In this document: piece by piece, positions 1 to 8,693 of the stretch
Position numbering within the stretch: position 1 is the first letter of the stretch
Layout of the letters: the number at the start of each line of letters is the position of its first letter
Assembly (NCBI GenBank): GCA_944325255.1
Contig: CALUZH010000023.1
Location: 1 to 64,000, forward strand
DNA length: 64,000 nucleotides
DNA from: an uncultured Erysipelotrichaceae bacterium
GTDB taxonomy: Bacteria > Bacillota_I > Bacilli_A > Erysipelotrichales > Erysipelotrichaceae
Direction: 5' to 3'
The notes under the pieces: model-generated
Told to the model about the DNA's origin: nothing
Databases searched by the model: none
What the model saw: only the letters and a program-made list of their open reading frames with translations
Position numbers and translations under genes: made by a program

Positions 1-9
1 GCTTTCTTT

Positions 10-112
10 TATTCCTGCTTGACCGGGTGACATATTATGGCATGACTGTGATCATGCGCCCCGTAGTACAACAGGCTAACCCCGGTGTCCCACCGGTTTG
101 TATTACGGCTGG
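10..112 (-). ncRNA. Putative omega-RNA / right-end region of tnpB
   Basis: In IS605 elements the tnpB 3' end and right end encode the guide RNA scaffold. This stretch directly follows the tnpB stop and holds a strong hairpin (82-87 with 91-96, loop TCC). The boundaries are inferred from family knowledge and not visible as a defined transcript. The same stretch also stays open for about 33 codons in another frame (see findings). Confidence 0.35.
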
Positions 113-1306
113 TTACGCCGTTTCAGGACGCCCCTCCAGATAGAGGCGCATCCCTTCGTTAAGGATATTGACCGCCGCCTGATGGTCGCGCGCCATCACA
201 TGCCCGCATTTGGGGCAAACATATCGCCGGTCAGACAGCTTCAGTTCTTTATGCACATGCCCACAGGCACAGCACATTTTACTGGACGGAAACCAGCGGT
301 TCGTGCGGATAATGGTACAGCCGTACCAGTCAGCCTTGTAATCCAGCATACGTGTAAACATCCCCCAGCCGTTGTCACTGGCGGGCTTGCCAAAAGAAAG
401 CGCTTTTTTGATCACCGCCATATCAAGATCCTCGATGCATACCAGGTCATACTGTTTTGCGAGGGCGTAGGACAGCTTATGCAGGAAGTCGGCCCGCTGA
501 TGCTTGGCTTTCGCATGCAGCTTCGCGATCCGGATCATCTGTTTTTTATAATTATTGGAACCCCGCTCCATCCGTGAAAGGCGTCGCTGTTCCTGGGCGA
601 TCTTTTCCTCCATTTTCCGGTACGGTTTTGGGTATGAAGGCGTATCCCCATCGGAGTCAACATATAGCTCCGACAAGGACATGTCGAGCCCGACCGCCTG
701 GATCTCGCTGGCGTCTTTCTCATCTGCAGTTTTGGGGATTTCCACTTTAGGATATTCAAAAACCAGGGAGAAGTACCATTTCCCGTTGGGCTCATGGATC
801 ACGGTGCAGTTTTTCAGGATCCCGCCGGCCCGGATCTGCCGATGCAGGCGAAGCTTGACCGGCCCCTGTATTTTTGGCAATTTCAGCAGGCATCCATCCA
901 AGAGAAGATTCGGACTTTCCCGGTTTGCCAGGTTCGTTGTATAGGCGTCTTTGCAGGCGTGTTTTTTCTTGAATTGCGGATAGTCCTTTTTCCCTGTAAG
1001 AAATTCTTTTGTTGCGCGGATGAACCGGAGCTGCACGTTTGCAAGGCATAAGGAGTCCATGTCCTTGAGCCATTCGAGCCCTGGTTCTTTTTTGTAGGCA
1101 GCCGGCGTCTTTACAGGATCGGACTTGCCGTTTGCTTCATAACTGGCTTTCCAGTCCGAAAGCATCCGATTCCACAGGAAGCGAGCCGCACCGATGAACT
1201 GCCGCAGCTTTTGTTCCTGATTCGCATCGGGACGACCTTCAAACCGATATGCACGCTGTTCAGTTGTGTTGGTGTTTTCCCTTTGTCTGGGTAGTTTCCC
1301 TGGCAT
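113..1306 (-). CDS. tnpB: TnpB, RNA-guided nuclease of IS605-type element
   Basis: A 397-residue protein with the N-terminal OrfB helix-turn-helix region, a RuvC-like nuclease and a zinc ribbon. The RuvC triad looks intact: Asp208 in GLDMS, Glu292 in IEDL and Asp374 in ARDHQAAVNI. The zinc ribbon cysteines are at about 345-348 and 364/367 (CCAC...CPKC). I start at the ATG at 1306 because AAAGGAGG lies 7-8 bases before it; the frame stays open further upstream to 1384 but that part overlaps tnpA. Known role of the family: omega-RNA-guided DNA cleavage that helps retain the element. It appears full length and functional. Confidence 0.93.
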   Translation of the reverse strand: MPGKLPRQRENTNTTEQRAYRFEGRPDANQEQKLRQFIGAARFLWNRMLSDWKASYEANGKSDPVKTPAAYKKEPGLEWLKDMDSLCLANVQLRFIRATKEFLTGKKDYPQFKKKHACKDAYTTNLANRESPNLLLDGCLLKLPKIQGPVKLRLHRQIRAGGILKNCTVIHEPNGKWYFSLVFEYPKVEIPKTADEKDASEIQAVGLDMSLSELYVDSDGDTPSYPKPYRKMEEKIAQEQRRLSRMERGSNNYKKQMIRIAKLHAKAKHQRADFLHKLSYALAKQYDLVCIEDLDMAVIKKALSFGKPASDNGWGMFTRMLDYKADWYGCTIIRTNRWFPSSKMCCACGHVHKELKLSDRRYVCPKCGHVMARDHQAAVNILNEGMRLYLEGRPETA

Positions 1307-1319
1307 ATGGATGCCTCCT

Positions 1320-1733
1320 TTATAGCTGGCAGTTTTTCTGCCGTTCGATATACCGTAAAATGTTTTCTTCCGATGTTGAGCCAATCGTCTCGCAGAAATA
1401 TGAACCGCTCCAAAGCTGTCCCTTCCATAAAGATTTCCGGATCTCCGGGAATTCCTTGAGGAGCGAATTGCCGCTGATCCCCTTCAGGTACTTTACGATC
1501 TGGGTGACTGAGAGTTTTGGTGGCGCTGACACAAAGCAATGTACATGGTCATGATCGCCAACCCTGCATTTGGCAACAGAAAACCCCTTTTCAGCAGCAA
1601 TCGTGTTGACCAGCTCATACAGCCTGTCGCTGATTTCGGACGTCAGTACTTTTCGGCGGTATTTTACACACCAGACAATATGGTAATTGATGTTGTATAC
1701 GCAGGTCCTTGCGTATGTATATTTATTATCCAT
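1320..1733 (-). CDS. tnpA: TnpA, Y1 HUH transposase (IS200/IS605 family)
   Basis: A 137-residue single-strand transposase. The HUH motif is His63-Val-His65 within GDHDHVHCFVS, and the catalytic tyrosine is Tyr128 in LRYIERQ. The N-terminus (YHIVWCVKYRRKVL) matches the IS200-like consensus. It ends 13 bases before the tnpB start, and its 3' end contains the tnpB ribosome binding site, so the two are probably co-translated. The protein appears intact, so the element may still move. Confidence 0.95.
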   Translation of the reverse strand: MDNKYTYARTCVYNINYHIVWCVKYRRKVLTSEISDRLYELVNTIAAEKGFSVAKCRVGDHDHVHCFVSAPPKLSVTQIVKYLKGISGNSLLKEFPEIRKSLWKGQLWSGSYFCETIGSTSEENILRYIERQKNCQL

Positions 1734-1833
1734 ACAGATAGTATATCATAATTTGTTTGTTTTAGCATCATTTATGCATGAATTGTATGCTACATATGGT
1801 GAAGCAAAGAATTAAATATTTAACGGGCTTTCA

Positions 1834-1855
1834 TCTCGGATACAAGTAACCGAGA
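1834..1855. repeat. Subterminal hairpin of the IS605-type left end
   Basis: Six-base arms TCTCGG (1834-1839) and CCGAGA (1850-1855) with a 10-base loop, about 100 bases upstream of tnpA. This is where a TnpA recognition hairpin is expected. Confidence 0.5.
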
Positions 1856-1903
1856 ATTCCTTCCCATATTACTTAAAAAAGCTAAACTTCATTTATCATA
1901 AGC

Positions 1904-2427
1904 TTAATCAAGTTTTGCCATCATTTCTTCATAGGCTTCAACAATTTCATCTTCAAAACCACTGAATCCGCCAATATTGGAATCAATGACCTTGCCGTCT
2001 TTAATTATCATTAGTTGCGGTGTATAGACTGTTTTTGCCCCGCTTTCATTAGTCATTAAATAAGCTTCAAAGGTTGAAACATATTCATCATAAATATCAC
2101 CCTTAAAAGGATATTCCGTACTTGTACAATCTAAATAATAAATAACTTTATCAAGCTTTTCACCGGCTTCTTCGACATACTGGGTCATGCTTTGGCAAAC
2201 ACCGCAACCCTTAAAACCTAAATAAAAGATACCGCTTCCTTCTTCCTTGTAGCATCTTAATAATTCCTGGGGACTGACGCCTAAGAAATGATGATCAACA
2301 CTTTTCATGCCCTCATAAATACTCATATCGATGGGATAAGTATCCAAGACCGGTTCTTTGCCTTTCCCCCATCCATACATCCCCAAAGACTTATAAACAA
2401 TAAACTGATGACTAAAAGCTTTTTCAT
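1904..2427 (-). CDS. Thioredoxin-fold lipoprotein, apparent frameshift near its N-terminus
   Basis: The open frame 1904-2386 encodes a thioredoxin-like domain with a CxxC pair (CGVC, about residues 61-64 of that frame) and a C-terminal part reading TPQLMIIKDGK, typical of thioredoxin-like proteins. That frame has no ATG and no signal. A neighbouring frame gives an ATG at 2427 with an AGGTGAT binding site, then MKKLLVISLLFISLWGC, a clear lipoprotein signal ending in Cys. The two frames join at a run of five G (minus strand, 2366-2370). One more G would make a single continuous protein. Either a real frameshift or a sequencing error; I infer the intended product is a membrane-anchored thiol-disulfide protein. 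Confidence 0.7.
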
Positions 2428-2514
2428 TTTAAACATCACCTGTTTATATTTATCCTCAAAAAAAATTAAAAGAATCAGATTCAACGATATCGAAGTAAAC
2501 TATCTTTTAATATA

Positions 2515-2742
2515 TTATTTCAAGATATAGTCATGGGCATTGGCACTTACATAATCGGTGATATCTGAAAGCAAAGACAAACTTTCTATATCATCAAAAG
2601 AAATGCTCAGAAAATAGCCCTTCGCCGTTTCGGCAAGTTCAATAATCATCTCAATATCAGAATCCGGAAGATTTGCCGGCGAAATCTCAGCAATCAAATA
2701 ATAATGATGCAATATGATTTCATCATCTTCATGATCCCGCAA
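2515..2742 (-). CDS. Small acidic protein of unknown function
   Basis: About 75 residues from a TTG at 2742, acidic and leucine/isoleucine rich, with no motif I recognise. The frame stays open upstream to 2817, overlapping the end of the cation efflux gene, but contains no ATG, so the true start is uncertain. Its position directly behind the efflux gene suggests co-transcription. It could be a fragment. Confidence 0.45.
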   Translation of the reverse strand: MRDHEDDEIILHHYYLIAEISPANLPDSDIEMIIELAETAKGYFLSISFDDIESLSLLSDITDYVSANAHDYILK

Positions 2743-2794
2743 ATAATCGACATTGACCGGGAAAGCATAAAGATACTCAAATCCTAAGCAGTAA

Positions 2795-3964
2795 CTAATA
2801 ATATTGATGTTCGACTTCTACGACACAATAATAAGTTCCATCCATCCATTGGCTGACTGCTTCACTGATGGCTTTTTTAACGTCGCTATGCGGTGTCGTA
2901 TCGTTTGGCGGTAAAACGACATCAAAGATAAGATTGGTATGGGTATTGCCGCCAACTACGCGAAAATCATGGATATTATAACTGGGATTGATATGATGAA
3001 CAGTCTCTATCATCCTTTTTTTCAGCATGTTGGTATACTCATCTTCAGTATCTAAAGGATCCATATGAATAGTAGTAAGAATTTGAAATTTCTGTAAAAC
3101 TGCTCTTTCAATTTCATCAATTTGATCATGAATATCGGCAATATTACGATTTTGATTGACTTCGGCATGTAAAGTCATATATTTGCGTCCCGGACCATAG
3201 TCATGAATCATCAAATCATGGATGCCTAAAACTTCCGGATAGCTCATGACAAAATCTTGGATTTCTTTGACTAATTCTGGATCGGGAGCTCTGCCTAAAA
3301 GCGATGTCATCATATCTTTGAATATTTCAATGCCCGACTTTAATACTAATAAGGAAACAAGGGTACCGATAATACCATCTAAGGGCCAATCAACAAATAA
3401 TGAAGCGACTAAGGAAATAAGGGTCGCGGTTGTCGATATGACATCATTTATGCTGTCTTGGGAAGCGGCCATAAGGGCTGAAGAATCAATTGCCTTCCCG
3501 GCCTTGGAATTAAAGTAGGCCATCCAAAGTTTAAAACCGATAGAAACAATCAAAGCGATAAGGGCATAATAAGAAAAACGGATTTCTTCGGGCGCCAATA
3601 TTTTAATAACTGCCTCTTTTAAAGAACTTAAGCCCACCAATAGAATTAAAAAGGCAATGACCATGCCGACAATATATTCAATACGGCCATGACCATATGG
3701 ATGCTCACTGTCAGGATGTTTGCCGGCCAATTTAAAACCGAATAAGGTAGCGACATTGCTGCCGATATCGGAAAGATTATTATAGCCGTCAGCGACAATG
3801 GCTACACTGCCGGTCAAATAACCAAAGGTCAACTTAAATATGACCATGATAATATTTAAAGCGATTGAAAAGATACTGGCTATTATGCCGTATCTTTCTC
3901 TTACTTCCTTATTTTCGGTATCTTTATAATTATGGACCGTCTTTGATATCAGCCATTCAAACAT
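2795..3964 (-). CDS. Cation diffusion facilitator family transporter
   Basis: A 389-residue inner-membrane CDF protein. Hydrophobic segments fill roughly residues 25-215, followed by a long cytoplasmic domain. Metal-site motifs are visible: ADGYNNLSD in the second helix and SQDSINDV in the fifth. The loop HPDSEHPYGHGRIEY is also a CDF hallmark. The family exports Zn, Mn, Fe or Co in exchange for protons; the DxxxD-type first motif is often seen in Mn/Fe-type members, but the substrate cannot be fixed here. The C-terminal part is longer than in minimal CDFs, as in the YeaB/MntE-like group. Confidence 0.92.
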   Translation of the reverse strand: MFEWLISKTVHNYKDTENKEVRERYGIIASIFSIALNIIMVIFKLTFGYLTGSVAIVADGYNNLSDIGSNVATLFGFKLAGKHPDSEHPYGHGRIEYIVGMVIAFLILLVGLSSLKEAVIKILAPEEIRFSYYALIALIVSIGFKLWMAYFNSKAGKAIDSSALMAASQDSINDVISTTATLISLVASLFVDWPLDGIIGTLVSLLVLKSGIEIFKDMMTSLLGRAPDPELVKEIQDFVMSYPEVLGIHDLMIHDYGPGRKYMTLHAEVNQNRNIADIHDQIDEIERAVLQKFQILTTIHMDPLDTEDEYTNMLKKRMIETVHHINPSYNIHDFRVVGGNTHTNLIFDVVLPPNDTTPHSDVKKAISEAVSQWMDGTYYCVVEVEHQYY

Positions 3965-4024
3965 TCCTATTTACTCCTTAATATACCCCTATATCATACT
4001 CTTAAATTACGCATAATCATAAAA

Positions 4025-4036
4025 AAGATGCATCTT
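4025..4036. promoter_or_regulatory. 12-bp palindrome upstream of the cation efflux gene
   Basis: A perfect AAGATGCATCTT palindrome lies about 60 bases before the efflux start. It could be an operator for a metal regulator, but no second copy was seen. Confidence 0.25.
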
Positions 4037-4055
4037 ATATCCTTTTCATAATTAA

Positions 4056-4095
4056 AAGATCCATAAGCCCTGATATAAAGGGGATTAAGGATCTT
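4056..4095 (-). terminator. Probable terminator of the flavoprotein gene
   Basis: Arms AAGATCC (4056-4062) and GGATCTT (4089-4095), with an inner CCC/GGG pairing, directly downstream of the gene ending at 4133. The minus strand continues with TTTTAATTA. Confidence 0.5.
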
Positions 4096-4132
4096 ATTTA
4101 ATTTTTATATTAGTGTTATTAGCTTTATTAAA

Positions 4133-4672
4133 TTAATAAATTTCTTTAGCCATCATATAGACATCGCTTAAGATTTCATTTCCCTTAATGGCTGAAGGTT
4201 CCTCTAAGCCTCCGGTATTGACGGCTTTGACAAGTTTTGCCTTATCAAAACATTCGAGCCATCCTTCAAGCATATTGATAGCCTTGGCGTTGGTATTTTC
4301 TTCATCTTCGGCCGAACTTGTCAGTAAATATACATCGCGGAAATGATAATCTTTGCCATAGAGCGGATTGCTGCGGTCAAGAAGAGTCTTTAATTGACCG
4401 GCCAAACCATAAAAATAAATCGGCGATGCCAAGACCAAAACTTCAGCCTCTTGCATTTTCTCGATAATCGCTGAAGCATCATCGTCAATAATACAGGAAT
4501 CTTTCTTGCTGCAAGCCATGCAGCCCCGACAATAATCGATTTTTTTGTCTTTAAGGGAAATATATTCCACCTCATTTTCATTGTCTTCGGCGCCCTTTTT
4601 AAAGACTTCGGCCAGGATCTCCGAATTGCTGCCGTAACGCAAACTTGCCGATATAATCAAAACCTTTTTCAT
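4133..4672 (-). CDS. Flavodoxin-like NAD(P)H-dependent FMN reductase / iron-sulfur flavoprotein
   Basis: A 179-residue cytoplasmic protein. The N-terminus MKKVLIISASLRYGSNSEILAEVF is the phosphate-binding region of the NADPH-dependent FMN reductase family. CRGCMACSKKDSC (about residues 48-60) is a compact cysteine cluster as in iron-sulfur flavoproteins. The segment LASPIYFYGLAGQLKTLLDRS is the second FMN-contact region. It probably reduces flavins, quinones or small aromatics. It is a single gene with its own terminator; no partner is evident. Confidence 0.88.
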   Translation of the reverse strand: MKKVLIISASLRYGSNSEILAEVFKKGAEDNENEVEYISLKDKKIDYCRGCMACSKKDSCIIDDDASAIIEKMQEAEVLVLASPIYFYGLAGQLKTLLDRSNPLYGKDYHFRDVYLLTSSAEDEENTNAKAINMLEGWLECFDKAKLVKAVNTGGLEEPSAIKGNEILSDVYMMAKEIY

Positions 4673-4707
4673 ATTCTAATCCTCCCCGCAAATCCATTAT
4701 ACGCCTT

Positions 4708-5571
4708 TTAGGCTTTTTTGGTCTTAGAAGGATGATAAGCCATGGTCAAAAAGGCGGCAAAGATTAAAGTCATACCGACAAGGCTTGGCAAAGTTAAAGC
4801 CGAATGGAAAAAGATCATATCCCAAACATTGGAAAGCGCTGGCTCCAAAACACTTAAAAAGGCAGCGGTGGTAGCGCCGATTTTACGAATGCCCAAGGTC
4901 ATAAATACCGTACCGCAAAGATCGGTTATAGCTCCACCCATAAACATAAACAAATAAACTTCCGGAATATCAACAATGACAAATTGACCGCTTATAAGGG
5001 CAATAAGAGTTGCTGCCAAGGTCCCAAATAAAGAATTAAAGAAAAAGAGTTTAAAAGGTTCAACCTGGGCCATAGCACTATGTTCCTGGCCGAAGACATA
5101 AAAGGCAAAGGTAACAGCCGAAAAAAGAGCGATAAGCGTACCTTCTAAGTTCATACTGCCGCCGTTGTTGGAAATCAAAAGACCGCTGATCATCAAAACC
5201 GCCGCAATGATCTTATTGGCTCGAAACTTTTCATGACAAATAAGCGTACCGGCCAAGGCCACCAAGATGGGATAGGCATAATGGCATAAGGAAGTTGCAC
5301 CGGCCGACATTTTTTCCACGGCCATGGAAATTAGATAAACGGTAAAAGTCATGCCTAAACTGCCATATATGATAGAGGCTTTTACTTGCTGGCGAGTCAT
5401 GGCAAAATCTGCCCTTTTGATAAGCAAGATTATGCCCATTAAAACGCAGGCGCTGAAAAGCCTTAAGATTGTAAGCATCAAATCATTGACGCCATAGGGA
5501 GCCACAAAGGCGGTCCAGGTACCGGTAAAGGAAAAACAAATACCTGATAAAACCATTAAAATAATACCCAT
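4708..5571 (-). CDS. EamA/DMT-family transporter (second of a tandem pair)
   Basis: A 287-residue protein of about ten membrane helices in two EamA repeats. I start at the ATG at 5571: its A is also the last base of the upstream gene's TAA stop (TAATG), and GGAGG sits seven bases before it, so translation is coupled to the upstream paralogue. The frame is open further up to 5625 but that lies inside the other gene. The two proteins share motifs such as GICxSFTGTWTAFV, FGQEHSAM and VEPxKLFFxNSLFG, so the pair arose by duplication and may work as a heterodimeric exporter. Substrate unknown. Confidence 0.9.
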   Translation of the reverse strand: MGIILMVLSGICFSFTGTWTAFVAPYGVNDLMLTILRLFSACVLMGIILLIKRADFAMTRQQVKASIIYGSLGMTFTVYLISMAVEKMSAGATSLCHYAYPILVALAGTLICHEKFRANKIIAAVLMISGLLISNNGGSMNLEGTLIALFSAVTFAFYVFGQEHSAMAQVEPFKLFFFNSLFGTLAATLIALISGQFVIVDIPEVYLFMFMGGAITDLCGTVFMTLGIRKIGATTAAFLSVLEPALSNVWDMIFFHSALTLPSLVGMTLIFAAFLTMAYHPSKTKKA

Positions 5572-6443
5572 TAAACCTCCTTCAGATTCTTTTTCGAAGG
5601 TTCTAAAACCATCGTCACAAAGCATAAAAAGATTAAAGTCAAGCCGATAAGGGAAACATAATCCGGTCGCGAGTTAAAAAAGATCATATCCCAAACAACC
5701 GAAAGTCCCGGTTCCAATACACTCAAGAAGGCAGCCTTGCCGGCCCCGACCTGTCTTACCCCCATAAACATAAAAACCGTGCCAAACATATCCGATAAGA
5801 CGCCACCCATAAACATAAAGATATAGACCCTTAGATCGTCCACAATCATAAATTGACCGCTGACTATGGCAATAAGCAAGGCGGCAATAAGACCGAAAAG
5901 AGAGTTATAGAAGAAAAGCTTTAAAGGCTCAACTTCTTTCATGGCACTATGTTCCTGGCCAAAGACATAAAGACCAAAGGTCACAGCCGACCCCAAACCT
6001 AAAAAAGTTCCATATAAGGTCATTGTCCCGCCTCGATTGCAAAGCCATAGACCGCTTAACATAAAAAGCGAAGCCAAGATTTTATATTTGCCGAAAGGCT
6101 CGTGATAAATCAAAAGCCCCGCCAAAGATACCAGTATCGGATAAGCATAATTGCAGAGGGTTGTCGGCCCTGAAGACATTTCCTGTACCGCCATCGACAT
6201 CAGCCAAATCGTTAAGGCCGTACCGCTAATACCAAAGACAAAGGAAGCCTTGGTTTGGCTTTTATCCATTTTCATATCACTTTTTCGACCCATTAAGATA
6301 ATACCCGAAACCATCACCGCGAAAAACAAACGAATCGAGGTCATCATAATATCACTGACATCGGTCTCACCGACAAAGGCCGTCCAGGTACCGGTAAAGG
6401 AGTAACAAATACCGGAAATTACCATAAACAATATACCCATCAT
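5571..6443 (-). CDS. EamA/DMT-family transporter (first of a tandem pair)
   Basis: A 290-residue polytopic membrane protein, about ten helices, clearly paralogous to the downstream gene. The start ATG at 6443 has AGGAGGTG at good spacing. It is transcribed away from the TetR gene at 6491 across only 47 bases, so that TetR probably controls it. DMT transporters move metabolites or toxic small molecules; which one is not readable from the sequence. Confidence 0.9.
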   Translation of the reverse strand: MMGILFMVISGICYSFTGTWTAFVGETDVSDIMMTSIRLFFAVMVSGIILMGRKSDMKMDKSQTKASFVFGISGTALTIWLMSMAVQEMSSGPTTLCNYAYPILVSLAGLLIYHEPFGKYKILASLFMLSGLWLCNRGGTMTLYGTFLGLGSAVTFGLYVFGQEHSAMKEVEPLKLFFYNSLFGLIAALLIAIVSGQFMIVDDLRVYIFMFMGGVLSDMFGTVFMFMGVRQVGAGKAAFLSVLEPGLSVVWDMIFFNSRPDYVSLIGLTLIFLCFVTMVLEPSKKNLKEV

Positions 6444-6490
6444 GATAACACCTCCTGTTTATTGTGCATTGTTAAAAATTGAAGTAAAAT

Positions 6491-7123
6491 ATGAACATGA
6501 AAACGGACACAATTAAATCCAAAACTGCTAATAATTTTAAATTGGCCTTCTTTGATTTACTTGGCAAAGAAAGTGCCGATGATATCGGCATTAACGATAT
6601 TTGCCAAAAAGCCGGATATTCCAAGCAGACTTTTTATCGCTATTTTGAAGATAAAAGTGACTTTATCGACCGCATCATTAATGATGAGATAATTTATTAT
6701 CATGAAGTAATTGAAGAAACGGTTCGTCGGCAAGGCGGTCATCTCAAAACCGATGAAGATATTGAAAAAGTGCGCCTGGCTACTTTTCGTCATGTCTACA
6801 ATCGCCGGATCTATTTCCAAAATCTCTTTTATTATCCCTGTTTCAGGGAATTCAAGTTTCGTTTTATCGAATTTTTGAAATGGAATGATAAATTACCGAT
6901 TTTCATGTTTGCCAATAATAGTGGCGAAAATATTGATTATCTCAATTACATCTGTACCTATTTTCACTATGCCACCATCGATTATTGGATTAATGAAGGT
7001 TTTGCTCATTCCCCTGAAGAAATTGCCGAGCTCAATTGCAAGACCATGAAGGGCATTAATTTTATTACCCTCAATTCCATGGGCCTTGACTATAATAATA
7101 TTCATCAAGGAAACAGACATTAG
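6491..7123 (+). CDS. TetR-family transcriptional regulator
   Basis: A 210-residue protein. Residues about 10-60 form the TetR helix-turn-helix: FFDLLGKESADDIGINDICQKAGYSKQTFYRYFEDKSDFIDRII shows the typical turn and YRYF anchor. The C-terminal two thirds is an unclassified ligand domain. It is divergent from the DMT pair with a 47-base shared control region, which points to local repression of that pair. The ribosome binding site is weak. Confidence 0.9.
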   Translation: MNMKTDTIKSKTANNFKLAFFDLLGKESADDIGINDICQKAGYSKQTFYRYFEDKSDFIDRIINDEIIYYHEVIEETVRRQGGHLKTDEDIEKVRLATFRHVYNRRIYFQNLFYYPCFREFKFRFIEFLKWNDKLPIFMFANNSGENIDYLNYICTYFHYATIDYWINEGFAHSPEEIAELNCKTMKGINFITLNSMGLDYNNIHQGNRH

Positions 7124-7151
7124 CCCTTCCTTTTAAAAACTAATGTCTGTT
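7112..7151. repeat. Inverted repeat at the end of the TetR gene
   Basis: Twelve-base arms, AACAGACATTAG (7112-7123) and CTAATGTCTGTT (7140-7151), with a 16-base loop. The stop codon lies in the left arm. There is no strong T-run, so it may be a weak bidirectional terminator or an RNA-stability hairpin between two convergent genes. Confidence 0.5.
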
Positions 7152-7159
7152 AATAAATA

Positions 7160-8587
7160 TTAAGAATTGGCACTTACCGCATCCTTGGCGGTAGCTGCCT
7201 TTTTATTTTGCCAATACTTAAAGCCATAAAAGATGATGCCTAAGACTACCCAAGCCATAGAAGCCCAAAATCCGACATCCCCCATATAACCCGGAAGCAT
7301 AGGGACGATACAATTCAGGACCATAAAGGCACAAAAGAAGGTAGCAATAACGGCAATAAACATCCCGCCCTTAAGCTTATAAGGCCGCTCCATTTGAGGC
7401 TCCTTAATCCTCAATTTAATGAAGCATAGACAGGCAATCATCCAGCCTACCGCAAAACCGAAAGAACCGATGGTCGATAAGACATCAACTACTCCCATGC
7501 CTAAGAAAGGCCCGATAAGCATAATTACCGCACAGAAGATATTGGCAATATATGGGGTATCTTTTTTATCGACCTTGGCAAAAATTTCCGGAATAAGTTT
7601 ATTGCGTCCTAAGCTCATCATCAAACGGGAACTGGCAACATAGAAGGAATTCCAAGTCGTAAATAAGCCGGCAGCCGCTCCGATAATGGTCACCCAATAC
7701 ATGAAAGTTCCCAAAAAACCGGGGTACAGCTCCAACATCAAATTCGATAATACCGGAATATCCAAGTTGATAAGGGCCGTCCAAGGATAGGCCGCCGAAG
7801 AGCTCAAGATAACCAAAAGATAAAAGATACCGGCCGCTACAACTGTTGAAGCGACAATTTTACCCATCTTGCGCCTATCGACCCCTTTAGCGTCTTCAAT
7901 CGATTGGGGTATCGTATCAAAACCCGAAAAATACATCGGTGTTAAAGCACAGACACAAATAATACCAGTAAATAAGCTATTATGCGGTTTATCAGGCATA
8001 CTTTGATAAAGCGGTAAAAGGTTTTCGGCTTTAAAATTAATTAGGGTTGCACCGATGCAAATAAAGGCCGCAATAATTAAAACAATCGTTAAGATGTTTT
8101 GGAAATGAGCTATAGCCTTAGTACCGCTGCGATTTATTAAAACGATGCCGATACCGATAATAATACTGACAATGACCGGATATAGACGGATATCATAACC
8201 GACAAAATGATAAAGAATCGGTCCGCTGTTTAAGCCGGGAATAATATGACTTAAAATCTCCGTTATCGAAACGGTCTCGAAGGGTAAGATGCCCGCATAG
8301 GCTAAAAGTAAGAACCAGCCAACTATAAAAGACATAGTATTGCCAAAGGCCCTTTTGCCATAAGTGACTGCTCCGCCGGCTACCGGCATGGCGGAAGCTA
8401 ATTCAGCAAAGATCAAACCGACAAAGATAAAGATAATCATTGAAATAATAAAACCCAACGATGAAGGTATCGGTCCCCCGCCGGCAATAATCAAACGATG
8501 TAAGGTGATGGACCAGCCGACACCGATAATTGCACCAAAGCCCAAAGTGAAAAGATCAAAGATCCCAAAGCCCTTCTTTTTTTTCAT
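7160..8587 (-). CDS. APC-superfamily amino acid permease
   Basis: A 475-residue membrane protein of about twelve helices. The N-terminal GFGAIIGVGW is the APC substrate-backbone motif, and the helix-3 region AELASAMPVAGGAVTYGKRAFG is the family signature. A good AGGAGGTG precedes the ATG. It is the last gene of a cluster containing a gamma-glutamyltransferase and a gamma-glutamyl hydrolase, so it may import glutamate, GABA or the released amino acids. A strong hairpin separates it from the symporter gene upstream. Confidence 0.92.
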   Translation of the reverse strand: MKKKKGFGIFDLFTLGFGAIIGVGWSITLHRLIIAGGGPIPSSLGFIISMIIFIFVGLIFAELASAMPVAGGAVTYGKRAFGNTMSFIVGWFLLLAYAGILPFETVSITEILSHIIPGLNSGPILYHFVGYDIRLYPVIVSIIIGIGIVLINRSGTKAIAHFQNILTIVLIIAAFICIGATLINFKAENLLPLYQSMPDKPHNSLFTGIICVCALTPMYFSGFDTIPQSIEDAKGVDRRKMGKIVASTVVAAGIFYLLVILSSSAAYPWTALINLDIPVLSNLMLELYPGFLGTFMYWVTIIGAAAGLFTTWNSFYVASSRLMMSLGRNKLIPEIFAKVDKKDTPYIANIFCAVIMLIGPFLGMGVVDVLSTIGSFGFAVGWMIACLCFIKLRIKEPQMERPYKLKGGMFIAVIATFFCAFMVLNCIVPMLPGYMGDVGFWASMAWVVLGIIFYGFKYWQNKKAATAKDAVSANS

Positions 8588-8618
8588 GTTTTCACCTCCT
8601 GTTTATGCTAAAAAGGGC

Positions 8619-8659
8619 CGAACAAAAACACAGGATGAAAAACCATGTGTTTTTGTTCG
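8619..8659 (-). terminator. Hairpin terminator downstream of the SLC13 gene
   Basis: A perfect 14-bp stem, CGAACAAAAACACA (8619-8632) with its complement at 8646-8659. On the minus strand it is followed by GCCCTTTTTA. Confidence 0.65.
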
Positions 8660-8693
8660 TAATTAATGATATTTCAAAGAGAAACTTACTTAG

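Larger units (their letters stand above)
1..1860 (-). mobile_element. IS200/IS605-family insertion sequence, right end cut by window
   Basis: tnpA (1320-1733) and tnpB (113-1306) lie head-to-tail on the minus strand in the usual IS605 order, with higher GC than the chromosome to the right. The left end should lie beyond tnpA; a hairpin with arms TCTCGG (1834-1839) and CCGAGA (1850-1855) is the kind of subterminal hairpin that Y1 transposases recognise. The other end lies below tnpB, where a CCGGTG/CACCGG hairpin sits at 82-96, and probably continues outside the window. Exact ends cannot be fixed because these elements make no target duplication. Confidence 0.8.

Noticed and set aside
98-1051. 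Plus-strand frames over tnpB
   Set aside because: Shadows of the intact tnpB gene.
113-1306. Possible Cas12-type CRISPR nuclease
   Set aside because: TnpB is the ancestor-type protein; length, adjoining tnpA and absence of any repeat array fit an IS605 element.
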